From positions 43,730 through 107,729 of the forward strand of contig VGCZ01000015.1 of assembly GCA_016869975.1 (NCBI GenBank): a DNA stretch of 64,000 nucleotides, read 5' to 3'. Every line of letters begins with the position of its first letter. The first letter of the stretch is position 1. This document shows, one piece after another, positions 24,809 through 32,666 of this stretch. This DNA is from Alphaproteobacteria bacterium (GTDB lineage Bacteria; Pseudomonadota; Alphaproteobacteria; Reyranellales; Reyranellaceae). The notes under the pieces are model-generated. The model worked only from the letters and a program-made list of their open reading frames with translations. It ran no database searches and was not told where the DNA came from. The position numbers were made by a program, and so were the translations under genes.

Positions 24809-25979
24809 TGCGGCCGACGTTCTTGGCGTCGATGGGTGGGGTTTCGGCGAAACGGCTTGCGGCTTCGTCGCCCAGCGCCTGGTGGTAGCGGTTGCTGACG
24901 ACGATCTCGCTCGGGCCGGCGGCCGCCATCAACCGCGCCGCCATGTTGATCGCCTCGCCGATGAAGCCGTAGTGCCGCGACGAGAAGGCGCGCAGGCGCA
25001 TCAGGTTGAGATCGCCCATGGCGATGCCGATATGCACGCCGTTGGCGTCCTGCATGCGATCGATGCGCCGCTGCCAGTGGTCGGATACGGACTCGCCGAT
25101 ATCGACCAGCCGGCGCGCGCAGGCGAGCGCCGCCTCGGCGTCGCCGTGCCGCGCGTCGGGATAGCCGAACACGCCGATCACTTCGTCGCCGACGAACTTG
25201 TCCATCATGCCGCCGGCGTCGAGCACGGCCTGGCGCGCCTGCGAGTAGAACGAGGTGAGCGCCAGTCGCACCAGCGCATCGTCGCGCGTGTCGCGCACGT
25301 AGCTGGAGAAGGCGCAGAGATCGGCGATGACGACGACGATGTCGCGACAGGTGCCCGGCCGCATGATGTCGTCGGGCCCCAAGCCGCGCTCGCGGCGCAG
25401 GCGCGCCAAGGTCCACGGGCTGAAATGCCAGAGCAGGGTCGGCATCATGCGCTCGTCGGCCGCCTCGCCGAACGCGGTCTGCCACTCCGCGCGCATGACG
25501 GCGTCGCGGATCAGGCGCAGGCTGCCGCCCGTGAGGCCGCCGAGCTCGAGCGCGAAGCCGGCCCTGATGCGCCCGAGCAGCGCATACTCGCCCCAGGCCT
25601 CGATCGCGAGATCGGGCGACAGGCGCTCGCGCAGGCGCGCCAGCGTGGCGGGCCACTGCGGGTCGTCGACCAGGTCGCTGACCAGCAATAGCCGTCGCGC
25701 CTCGGAGTCGGGGTTGCGATCGTACTTGCGCGCCAGACGCTCGATCAGCTCGCGCCCGCTGTAGCCCCACTTCACCTCGACGAAGTAGGGCGCCCCTCCC
25801 GCCGGCGCCACGTGCAGATCGGCGAAAGCGCCGGTTCGGCCCAACGATACTTCGCGGCGCACCACGATGGTCTCGGCCGCCACGCCGTCACGCGCGACGT
25901 GATCCATGCGGCAGAGCTCGCCGCAGATCTCCTCGAGGAAGAGGCGGACCTCGCCGAGGTCGGGCGCGCTGTCGGACAT
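24783..25979 (-). CDS. Class III adenylate/guanylate cyclase with N-terminal PD-(D/E)xK nuclease-like domain
   Basis: A 398-residue cytoplasmic protein. The C-terminal ~185 residues are a class III cyclase: metal aspartates D220 (VVVIADLCAFSSY) and D265 (KFVGDEVIGVFG), and GFIGEAINMAARL for the transition-state Asn/Arg; it should be catalytically competent. The N-terminal part resembles a restriction-endonuclease fold: D54 in FADLHVAP, a turn, then E68-V-K70 in YFVEVKWG, a helix with Arg/Lys (RELIERLARKYDR) and a buried strand ARRLLLVSDL. This pattern fits PD-(D/E)xK but is inference. ATG 25979 overlaps the last base of the upstream MR/MLE stop (TGATG), so the pair is coupled. It converges on xdhB and overlaps it by 26 bp. 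Confidence 0.85.
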   Translation of the reverse strand: MSDSAPDLGEVRLFLEEICGELCRMDHVARDGVAAETIVVRREVSLGRTGAFADLHVAPAGGAPYFVEVKWGYSGRELIERLARKYDRNPDSEARRLLLVSDLVDDPQWPATLARLRERLSPDLAIEAWGEYALLGRIRAGFALELGGLTGGSLRLIRDAVMRAEWQTAFGEAADERMMPTLLWHFSPWTLARLRRERGLGPDDIMRPGTCRDIVVVIADLCAFSSYVRDTRDDALVRLALTSFYSQARQAVLDAGGMMDKFVGDEVIGVFGYPDARHGDAEAALACARRLVDIGESVSDHWQRRIDRMQDANGVHIGIAMGDLNLMRLRAFSSRHYGFIGEAINMAARLMAAAGPSEIVVSNRYHQALGDEAASRFAETPPIDAKNVGRIKAWKFAT

Positions 25980-27121
25980 CAATGGCTCTCGCGCCGATCG
26001 GTCAGCCAGCGACCGCAGGCGTCCAGGTCGGGCTCGACGCCGATGCCCGGCGCCCGAGGCAGCGGCAGCGCGCCGTCTCGCAACGCCGGCACCGCGATCA
26101 ACGCGGTGCGCAGCGGGTTGTCATTGGCGTCGACCTCCAAATATCCGGCGCCACCGACGGCCGCCAGCGTGTGGGCGGAGTGCATCAAGCCGACGCCGCC
26201 GCTCAGCCAATGCGGACAGTAGCGCTTGCCGGCCGCCACGGCGGCGTGGCCGACCGCGAAGCAACCGCTGACGCCGCCCCATTTGCCGATGTCGGGCTGG
26301 ATCACGTCGAGCACGTCGCCGCGCGCCGCCGAGAACAGATCGTCGCCACGCAAATTCTCACCACCGGCCAGCGGCACGTCGTAGGCCGCCGCGCAGGCGC
26401 GCCACTCGGATTCAGGCCGGTCGGCGACGATCGGCTCCTCGACCCAGTCGAGCGCGAAGTCGGCCATCGCGGGCGCCAGGCGCACCGCCTGCTCGACGCT
26501 CCAGCCCTGGTTGACATCGACCATCAGCCGCTCGTCCTCGCCTAGTACCTGGCGCAACGCGCGCAGATTGCCGAGGTCGATGTCCTCGCCGAAGCCGATC
26601 TTCTGCTTGAAGGCGCGATATCCCTCCGCGCGCTTGCGCTCGACGATTGCCGGGCCGTCGCCGGGATTGAGACCGCTGGCATAGACCGGCACCGCGTCCG
26701 ACGTGCCGCCGAGCAAGGCGCTGAGCGGCGCGCCGGCACGCCGCGCGGCGAGATCCCACAGCGCCTGGTCGAGTCCGGCCAGCGCAGCGGCCAGCGGGCC
26801 GGGCTCGCCGCTCTGTACCGCCCAGACATGGGTCGCGGCGCTCAGCGCGCGCCACAGGGCGGCGGGATCGTTCACCGTCTGGCGCAATACGCGTGGCGCC
26901 ACGGCGGCATGCAGCACGCGCGCGCGATGCTCCGCGCCATAGGACGGGAAGTTGCTCCAGATCTCGCCCCAGCCATGCGCGCCGTCGCCATCCTCGACGC
27001 GCACCAGCACCGCCACGCGATCGGTGAAGGTACCGAAAGCGGCGATCACCGGCTTGTCGATCGGCACGCGCAAGACGAAGGTCTCGATGCGCGCGATGGT
27101 GAAGGGGGAGGGGAGAGACAT
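25979..27121 (-). CDS. Enolase-superfamily (mandelate racemase/muconate lactonizing) enzyme 5
   Basis: A 380-residue MR/MLE member. Strand-two bases K172-Q-K174; metal ligands D202 (VDVNQGW), E228 (WVEEPI) and E255 (GGENL); then DVIQPDIGKWGG and CPHWLSGG. The full K-x-K set suggests an active dehydratase or racemase of a sugar acid or similar. No clear ribosome site precedes ATG 27121. The downstream nuclease-fold cyclase starts within its stop codon, an unusual enzyme-signalling pairing. The divergent neighbour on the far side is a lone ACP gene on the same strand, 45 bp upstream. Confidence 0.9.
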   Translation of the reverse strand: MSLPSPFTIARIETFVLRVPIDKPVIAAFGTFTDRVAVLVRVEDGDGAHGWGEIWSNFPSYGAEHRARVLHAAVAPRVLRQTVNDPAALWRALSAATHVWAVQSGEPGPLAAALAGLDQALWDLAARRAGAPLSALLGGTSDAVPVYASGLNPGDGPAIVERKRAEGYRAFKQKIGFGEDIDLGNLRALRQVLGEDERLMVDVNQGWSVEQAVRLAPAMADFALDWVEEPIVADRPESEWRACAAAYDVPLAGGENLRGDDLFSAARGDVLDVIQPDIGKWGGVSGCFAVGHAAVAAGKRYCPHWLSGGVGLMHSAHTLAAVGGAGYLEVDANDNPLRTALIAVPALRDGALPLPRAPGIGVEPDLDACGRWLTDRRESH

Positions 27122-27166
27122 GACGGACGCGATCTAGCCGCGTCCGCGTCGTTTGGGCAACGCCGA

Positions 27167-27415
27167 TCAGGCGCGCTCGGCGATCAGGTCGACCAGGGCG
27201 CCGAAGGTCGGCACATGCGAGAAATCGTCGTCGCTCAGCGCCACACCGATGCGCCGCTCGACGCCCAGCGCCACCTCGATGGCGTCGAGCGAGTCGCCCA
27301 GCGCTTCGGGCATCGGCGTTTCATCGTCGATATCGGCCGGTGGACGGCCCAGCGCGACGACGATCTCGGCGATCGCCTCGCGCGTCCAGCACGCCTCATG
27401 CCTGACCGTGATCAT
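27167..27415 (-). CDS. Acyl carrier protein-like protein
   Basis: An 82-residue protein with the phosphopantetheine attachment serine S42 in ALGDSLDAIEV, flanked by acidic helices as in ACPs. It is not the fatty-acid acpP locus: no fab genes are nearby. ATG 27415 is chosen because aggaggga lies just upstream; a longer frame would run through the operator. It is transcribed away from the TetR gene, with two matching palindromes between them, so it is probably a target of that regulator. The acyl load and partner synthase are unknown. Confidence 0.82.
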   Translation of the reverse strand: MITVRHEACWTREAIAEIVVALGRPPADIDDETPMPEALGDSLDAIEVALGVERRIGVALSDDDFSHVPTFGALVDLIAERA

Positions 27416-27438
27416 CGTTCCCTCCTGTGAAACGATAA

Positions 27439-27455
27439 ATTGAACATCGTTCAAT
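27439..27455. promoter_or_regulatory. Predicted TetR operator 1
   Basis: Perfect inverted repeat attgaac-atc-gttcaat, 24 bp upstream of the ACP start codon. A near-identical site is at 27490-27506. Both lie in the divergent ACP/TetR intergenic region, the usual location for TetR-family autoregulation. Confidence 0.7.
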
Positions 27456-27489
27456 AGTGGAGCTTGCGCCCAGGCGAGCCAACGGAAAT

Positions 27490-27506
27490 ATTGAACGTTG
27501 TTCATT
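27490..27506. promoter_or_regulatory. Predicted TetR operator 2
   Basis: Inverted repeat attgaac-gtt-gttcatt, one mismatch between arms, ending 13 bp before the TetR start codon. It shares both half-sites and the 3-bp spacing with operator 1, 51 bp away (start to start), so about five helical turns separate them on the same face. Confidence 0.7.
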
Positions 27507-27519
27507 CCAACCGGAATCC

Positions 27520-28149
27520 ATGGCCCGCCGTTCCGACCACAGCCCGCAGGAATTGCGCACGATGATCATCGACGCCGCCGAGCGTCTGGTGGCGCAGGGC
27601 GGCACGTCCGCGGCCAACGCGCGCGAGATCGCGGCGGCGATCGGCTACACGCCAGGCACGATCTACAACCACTTCGCCAACCTCGACGACCTGATCCGCC
27701 ACGTCACGGCGCGCACGGTCGACGGGCTGACGGCGGCGCTGTCTTCGGCGCACGAGAGCGACCCGGTGCGCCAGCTCCACGCCATGGCCGACGCCTACAT
27801 CGCCTTCACCACGAAGAACCACAGGCTCTGGGCCGCGGCCTTCGAGCCGCTGCCCAAGGCCTCGGCGACGCGCGAGGCGTGGTACCGCGCCACCCTGGAG
27901 CGGCCGCTCGCGCTGCTGCAGGACGCGCTCAAGCCACTCGATCCCGGCGCCAGCGAGGAGGAGCGGCGCGTCGCGGCGCTGTCGACCTGGGGCGCGCTGC
28001 ATGGTGTCGTGACTCTGGTCGAGGGCGACGGCCGCATCGGCCGGCTCGACGCCGCGCCGGCGCCGGAGATGGTGCATTTCCTGATCGATTGCGTCGTCGC
28101 CGGGCTGGCCGCGCGACGCAAGGCGGCACGCCGCGGCCGCACGCCATGA
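27520..28149 (+). CDS. TetR/AcrR-family transcriptional regulator
   Basis: A 209-residue repressor. The N-terminal helix-turn-helix spans about residues 12-58, with AANAREIAAAIGYTPGTIYNHFANLDDLI being the recognition core (residues ~31-58). The C-terminal ligand domain is alpha-helical with a conserved-looking WGALHGVVTL segment. Two palindromic operators lie directly upstream and suggest autorepression plus control of the divergent ACP. Its stop codon overlaps the start of the glycosyltransferase gene (ATGA), so regulator and enzyme are made together. The ligand is unknown; an acyl-CoA is plausible given the ACP target. Confidence 0.9.
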   Translation: MARRSDHSPQELRTMIIDAAERLVAQGGTSAANAREIAAAIGYTPGTIYNHFANLDDLIRHVTARTVDGLTAALSSAHESDPVRQLHAMADAYIAFTTKNHRLWAAAFEPLPKASATREAWYRATLERPLALLQDALKPLDPGASEEERRVAALSTWGALHGVVTLVEGDGRIGRLDAAPAPEMVHFLIDCVVAGLAARRKAARRGRTP

Positions 28150-29699
28150 GCGTGCACGAAACGCTCGCCGAGGCCGATCGCGCACACGAGGCGGGCCGGT
28201 TGGAGGAAGCGGTCGCGCTGTATCGCGCGGTGCTTGCCGCCGAGCCGCGGTCGGCCGAAGGCTGGTACGGGCTGGGGACGGCGGTGCAGTCGCTTGGCGC
28301 GCAGGGCGAGGCGGCGCAGGCGCTGGCGCGTGCGATCGCCTGCGGCGCCGACGCCGCGCCCGTGCGGTTGGCTTCGGGTCGCGCCCACTTCGCGCTGGGC
28401 GAGGTCGAAGCGGCGATCGATCAATTCGCGCGGATCGAGGATGCGCACGACGAGTCACTGCGCGTCATGGCGCTGATGAACAAGGCGGTCTCGATCCCGG
28501 GCGATCCACGCGCCGACAACGCGGCTGTTCTGCGGTCGCGGCGTACATGGGCTCGCAGCGAGGCGACGAGAGTCGGTACCGCGCCGGTCGCGCCGCGAAG
28601 ACGCCGGGCAGCGGGCGACAAGCTCAAGATCGGCTACGTCTCCTCGTTCTTCGGCGCGGCCAACTGGATGAAGCCAGTCTATGGCGTGATCAATCGGCAC
28701 GATCGCGCCGGCTTCGAGCTGCACCTGTTCGCCGATGGTGGCCTGCCGTCGCCGGAGGTCGGTTATCGCGATCACGATACCGACATCGTGCATCGCATCC
28801 GCAACGCCAGCACGGCCGATCTCGCCGACTACATCCGCCGCGCCGGCGTCGACGTGCTGGTCGATCTCAACGGTTACAGCGTGCCCGGCCGCCTGGGCCT
28901 CTATCTGCGCCGGCCGGCGCCGGCAATTGTCGGCTGGTTCAACATGTTCGCGACATCGGGGATGCCGGGCTACGGCCACATCGTCGGCGACGGACAGGTG
29001 ATTCCCGGGCGCGAGGAGCGGCACTACAGCGAGCATGTCTGGCGCGTGCCCGGCAGCTATCTCGCCTTCGAGGTCGCCTATCCGGTACCCGACGTCGCGC
29101 CGCCGCCATGCCTCGCCCATGGCCACATCACCTTCGGCTGCCTGGGCTCGCAGTACAAGATCACCGACGGCGTGATCGCGGTCTGGGCCGCGATCCTCGG
29201 GCGGGCGCCGACATCGCGCCTTTATCTACGAAACGGCGTACTCAGCGACGCATCAAGCCGCGAGGCGGTGTTGGCTCGATTCGTCAAAGCCGGAATTGAC
29301 AGGAGGCGCATCGACCTGGAAGGCCGCATCGCGCATTTCGACTTCCTCGCCTCATATTCCCGCGTCGACATCGCGCTCGACACGTTTCCCTACAATGGCG
29401 GTACGACGACCACCGAGGCGTTGTGGCAGGGTGTGCCGGTGCTGGCTTTCGACGGCGACCGCTGGGCCTCGCGCACCAGCAAGTCGCTGATCGTCGCCGC
29501 CGGTATGGGCGAGTGGTGCCTGCCGGACGAGGCGTCCTACGTCGAGCGAGCGGTCGCGCTGGCGGCCGACCCGGCGACGCCCGCGATGCTCGCCGCGATG
29601 CGCGCCAACATGCGCGCGCGGCTCGCGGTCTCGCCCGTGTGCGACTGCGAGCGCCTCTGCCGCGCGCTGGAGGATATCTACCGGCGCGTGGCCGGCTGA
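28146..29699 (+). CDS. TPR protein with O-GlcNAc-transferase-like (GT41) domain
   Basis: A 517-residue protein. The first ~110 residues hold about three tetratricopeptide repeats (EEAVALYRAVLAAEPRSAEGW is one). From about residue 158 the GT41 catalytic region follows: LKIGYVSSFF, VDLNGYSVPGRLG, ITFGCLGSQYKITD, ALDTFPYNGGTTTTEALWQGVPVL (the UDP-sugar site, residues ~415-440) and RTSKSLIVAAGM. Such enzymes transfer a sugar from a nucleotide to protein Ser/Thr or Asn. The target is unknown. It is coupled to the TetR gene by an ATGA overlap. The next gene converges with a 2-bp gap. Confidence 0.88.
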   Translation: MSVHETLAEADRAHEAGRLEEAVALYRAVLAAEPRSAEGWYGLGTAVQSLGAQGEAAQALARAIACGADAAPVRLASGRAHFALGEVEAAIDQFARIEDAHDESLRVMALMNKAVSIPGDPRADNAAVLRSRRTWARSEATRVGTAPVAPRRRRAAGDKLKIGYVSSFFGAANWMKPVYGVINRHDRAGFELHLFADGGLPSPEVGYRDHDTDIVHRIRNASTADLADYIRRAGVDVLVDLNGYSVPGRLGLYLRRPAPAIVGWFNMFATSGMPGYGHIVGDGQVIPGREERHYSEHVWRVPGSYLAFEVAYPVPDVAPPPCLAHGHITFGCLGSQYKITDGVIAVWAAILGRAPTSRLYLRNGVLSDASSREAVLARFVKAGIDRRRIDLEGRIAHFDFLASYSRVDIALDTFPYNGGTTTTEALWQGVPVLAFDGDRWASRTSKSLIVAAGMGEWCLPDEASYVERAVALAADPATPAMLAAMRANMRARLAVSPVCDCERLCRALEDIYRRVAG

Positions 29700-29701
29700 G
29701 G

Positions 29702-30868
29702 CTACTTCACCCGTTCCAGGATGCTGACGTAGTTGGCCACCGCCGTGCCGCCCATGTTGAACACGGCGCCGAGCTTCGGCGACGTGAGCTGCATCGGGCC
29801 GGCCGCCTCGGCGAGCTGCATTGAGCTCATCACGTGCATCGACACGCCGGTGGCGCCGACCGGATGGCCCTTGGCCTTCAGCCCGCCGGAGACATTAACC
29901 GGCAGCTTGCCGTCACGCTCGGTCCAACCCTCGAGGATGGCGCGCTCGCCCTGGCCGCGCGGCGTCAGACCCATCGCCTCGTACTCGATCAGCTCGGCCG
30001 AGGTGAAGCAGTCATGCGTCTCGACGAAGCTGAGATCCAGGAGGTCGAGCCGCGCCGAGGCGAGCGCGCGCTGCCAGGCCAAGGTCGGGCCGTCGAACTG
30101 GATGATGTCGCGCTTGCTCATGGGCAGGAAGTCGTTGACGTGCTCGGCGGCGCGGAAAGCGATCGCCTGCTTCATGCCCAGCGCCGTGTCGCTGTCGGCG
30201 AGGATCACCGCGGCGGCGCCATCGGTCACCGGCGAGCAGTCGGTGCGCTTCAGTGGTCCCGCGACAAAGGGGTTCTTGTCCGAGGGATTGCGGCAGAAGG
30301 CGTAATCGAACTCTCGCTGGAAATGCGCGTAGGGGTTCTTCATGCCGTTCTTGTGTGCCTTGACGGCGATGCGCGCCAGCGCGTCGGACTTGTCGCCGTA
30401 GCGCTGGAAATAGGCCGAGGTGATCTTGCCGAAGATGCCGGCGAAGCCCGCCTCGATCTCGGCCTCCTCCGCGACATAGGACGCCTTGATCAGCACGTCG
30501 CCGGCCTGCGCGCTGTTGAGCTCGGTCATCTTCTCGACGCCGACCACCAGCACGAAGCGCGCCTTCTTCGCCGCCAGCGAGTTGATGCCCATGTGGATCG
30601 CGGCCGATCCAGTGGCGCAGGCGTTCTCGACGCGGGTCGAGGGCTTAAAGCGCAGATCGGGATGGGTCTGCAGCGGTAGCGAGGAGTGGAACTCCTGCTT
30701 CACGAAGCCGCCGTTCATGTTGCCGACGTAGATCACGTCGACATCACGGGGTTCGATGCCGGCGTGCGCCATCGCCTCGCCGGCGACCTTCACGACAAGC
30801 GATTCGCTGGTCTCGCCGTCGAGCTTGCCGAACTTGGAATGGGCCCAGCCCACGATGCAGGCGGTCAT
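29702..30868 (-). CDS. Thiolase-family acetyl-CoA acetyltransferase
   Basis: A 388-residue thiolase of the SCP2/lipid-transfer type. Seen: nucleophile cysteine in VENACATGSAA (near residue 85), THDCFTSAELIEYEAMGL, and the C-terminal GGLKAKGHPVGATG with the active-site histidine. It acts on acyl-CoA in beta-oxidation or degradation of branched or steroid-like acids; the exact substrate is unknown. aaggag precedes ATG 30868. It stands alone on its strand. Confidence 0.9.
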   Translation of the reverse strand: MTACIVGWAHSKFGKLDGETSESLVVKVAGEAMAHAGIEPRDVDVIYVGNMNGGFVKQEFHSSLPLQTHPDLRFKPSTRVENACATGSAAIHMGINSLAAKKARFVLVVGVEKMTELNSAQAGDVLIKASYVAEEAEIEAGFAGIFGKITSAYFQRYGDKSDALARIAVKAHKNGMKNPYAHFQREFDYAFCRNPSDKNPFVAGPLKRTDCSPVTDGAAAVILADSDTALGMKQAIAFRAAEHVNDFLPMSKRDIIQFDGPTLAWQRALASARLDLLDLSFVETHDCFTSAELIEYEAMGLTPRGQGERAILEGWTERDGKLPVNVSGGLKAKGHPVGATGVSMHVMSSMQLAEAAGPMQLTSPKLGAVFNMGGTAVANYVSILERVK

Positions 30869-31000
30869 GGACGTCTCCTTGGCGTTTCGCGGCGACCCTA
30901 GTCGCGCCGTGCCGTCAGGTCAAATAAGTGTATATGCACTGAGATGCCGACTAACAAGGGTGGTGGCCCGCGCGGCTGGAAACAGCGCTATGCTCCAGCG

Positions 31001-31267
31001 ATGGTGTCGATGCGGATACTGGCGCTCCTGCTGGCGACGCCGTTGTCGGGCATGCCGTCGGCGATGGCGCAGTCCAAGGATCCGGCGGGACCATCGCCCG
31101 GATGCCTGATCAAGGGCAATGTCTCGGCCCGGGGCGAGCGTATCTACCACCCGCCCGGCTGCCGCTATTACAACGCCACGAGAATCGATCCGGCGCGTGG
31201 CGAGCGATGGTTCTGCAGCGAAGCGGAGGCGGTGGCCGCCGGGTGGCGGCGCACCAAAATCTGCTGA
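31001..31267 (+). CDS. Small secreted 'sunset'-type domain protein
   Basis: An 88-residue protein: signal peptide MVSMRILALLLATPL...AMAQ, then a ~55-residue Cys-containing domain with GCLIKGNVSARGERIYH, PGCRYYNATRID and GERWFCSEAEAVAAGWRR. This pattern matches the small domain found at the C-terminus of thermonuclease-like and succinoglycan-related proteins (sunset domain, from memory). Here it is alone, without a nuclease. Its role is unknown; it probably acts in the periplasm. An ATG at 31010 is an equally possible start. A GC-poor stretch (gtgtatatgcac) at 30929-30940 may belong to its promoter. Confidence 0.75.
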   Translation: MVSMRILALLLATPLSGMPSAMAQSKDPAGPSPGCLIKGNVSARGERIYHPPGCRYYNATRIDPARGERWFCSEAEAVAAGWRRTKIC

Positions 31268-31288
31268 GACGGCCGGCGCGTTCTTGCT

Positions 31289-31651
31289 TCAGCCCATCAC
31301 GAAGGCGTTGAGCTTGTTGCCGTCGGGATCGCGGAAGTAACCGGCGTAGAAATTGTCGCCGCGCGGCCCGGGCTTGCCCTCGTCGGTCGCGCCCAGCGAC
31401 ATCGCCAGATTGTACAGGCGGTCGACCTGCGCCTTGTCCTTGGCCGCGAGCGCCACCATCACGCCGTTGCCGACCGTGGCCGGCTTGCCGTCATAGGGCT
31501 TGGTCAACCCGATACCGGCGCCGCCGCCAGACCAGGCGATGAAGCCGTCGAACTCCATGATACGCTTCGCCCCCAGCTCCGCGGCGATCGCGTCGTAGAA
31601 CTTCGCCGCACGGGCGAGGTCGCTGGTGCCTAACGTCACATAGCCGATCAT
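31289..31651 (-). CDS. VOC-family (glyoxalase-like) protein
   Basis: A 120-residue VOC protein: MIGYVTLGTSDLARAAKFYDA at the N-terminus and the family's closing YFRDPDGNKLNAFV. It has an aaggaggg ribosome site in front of ATG 31651. No metal set is evident enough to assign lyase or dioxygenase activity. It converges with the small secreted gene (21-bp gap) and diverges from an EamA transporter. Confidence 0.88.
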   Translation of the reverse strand: MIGYVTLGTSDLARAAKFYDAIAAELGAKRIMEFDGFIAWSGGGAGIGLTKPYDGKPATVGNGVMVALAAKDKAQVDRLYNLAMSLGATDEGKPGPRGDNFYAGYFRDPDGNKLNAFVMG

Positions 31652-31767
31652 GACAGCCCTCCTTTGACTTGATGTCGTCACCGTAAGTGGCGGCGGCCGG
31701 TTCCTCTAGTCGGAACCGCGCGCCGCGCACCAACTTGTGAACGATGGCACGTGGCTATGATCAGGCA

Positions 31768-32625
31768 ATGACGTCGGTGGTCATCGCCCTCGCCTCGGCC
31801 GTGTGTTTCGCGCTGGCGCTGGTTCTCGCGCAGGTCGGGCTGCGCCACATGCCGCCGCTGGCCGGCGGCGCCGTCAGCGTGCCGACGGCGACAGCTTTGT
31901 TCTGGTTGGCCGCGCCCTTTGCCATCGATGTCGCCGCGATCGATGGCGGGGCGGTGACGATCTTCGCTGCCGTCGGTCTGCTGTTTCCCGCCGCCGTCAC
32001 CGTGTTGACCTTCGCCGCCAACCGCCATATGGGCCCGACCGTCGCCGGCGCGCTGGGCAATCTCACGCCGCTCTTCGCCGTGCTGGGCGCCTTCATCGTG
32101 CTAGGCGAGCGGCCCGGCCTGGCGCAGCTCGGTGGCCTCGCGGTGATCGTCGCCGGGGTGTTCCTGCTGTCGTGGCCGAGCGGCGCCTCGGCCACATCCG
32201 GCTGGCCGCTCTGGGCCTTGCTCCTGCCGCTGGCCGCCGCCGCGATCCGCGGCGCCATCCAGCCGGCGGTGAAGGTCGGGCTCGCGCTGTGGCCGGCGCC
32301 TTTCGCCGCCGGGCTGGTCGGCTACAGCGTTTCGAGCCTCGTGCTCCTGGCCGTCGCGGCGCGCGCCGGTGCCCTGGGCCGCGTCACACGGCAGGGCGCG
32401 GTGGTCTTCGCCGGCGTCGGCCTGTGCAACGGCCTGGCCGTGCTGCTGCTGTACATCGCGCTGAATGGCGGACCCGTAAGCCTGGTGTCGCCGCTGGTGG
32501 CGACCTATCCGCTGTTCACCTTGGTCCTCGGCGCCGTCGCGATCAGAGCCGCGCCGCTGGGACCGCGCGCCATCGCCGGCGTGGTGCTGTCGGTGGCCGG
32601 CGTCATGCTCCTGCTCGCGGGATGA
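31768..32625 (+). CDS. EamA/DMT-family membrane transporter
   Basis: A 285-residue inner-membrane protein with about ten membrane segments and two EamA halves (FIVLGERPGLAQLGGLAVIVAG closing the first, residues ~105-130). Probably exports or imports a small metabolite, identity unknown. ATG 31768 (MTSVVIALASAV) is preferred because it places the first membrane helix at the N-terminus; ATG 31744 is possible and neither has a strong ribosome site. The altronate-dehydratase-like gene follows after 41 bp. Confidence 0.85.
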   Translation: MTSVVIALASAVCFALALVLAQVGLRHMPPLAGGAVSVPTATALFWLAAPFAIDVAAIDGGAVTIFAAVGLLFPAAVTVLTFAANRHMGPTVAGALGNLTPLFAVLGAFIVLGERPGLAQLGGLAVIVAGVFLLSWPSGASATSGWPLWALLLPLAAAAIRGAIQPAVKVGLALWPAPFAAGLVGYSVSSLVLLAVAARAGALGRVTRQGAVVFAGVGLCNGLAVLLLYIALNGGPVSLVSPLVATYPLFTLVLGAVAIRAAPLGPRAIAGVVLSVAGVMLLLAG

Positions 32626-32666
32626 GGCGTTTCGGTCTACGCTGCGACGCCGATCGGAGGGAACCC

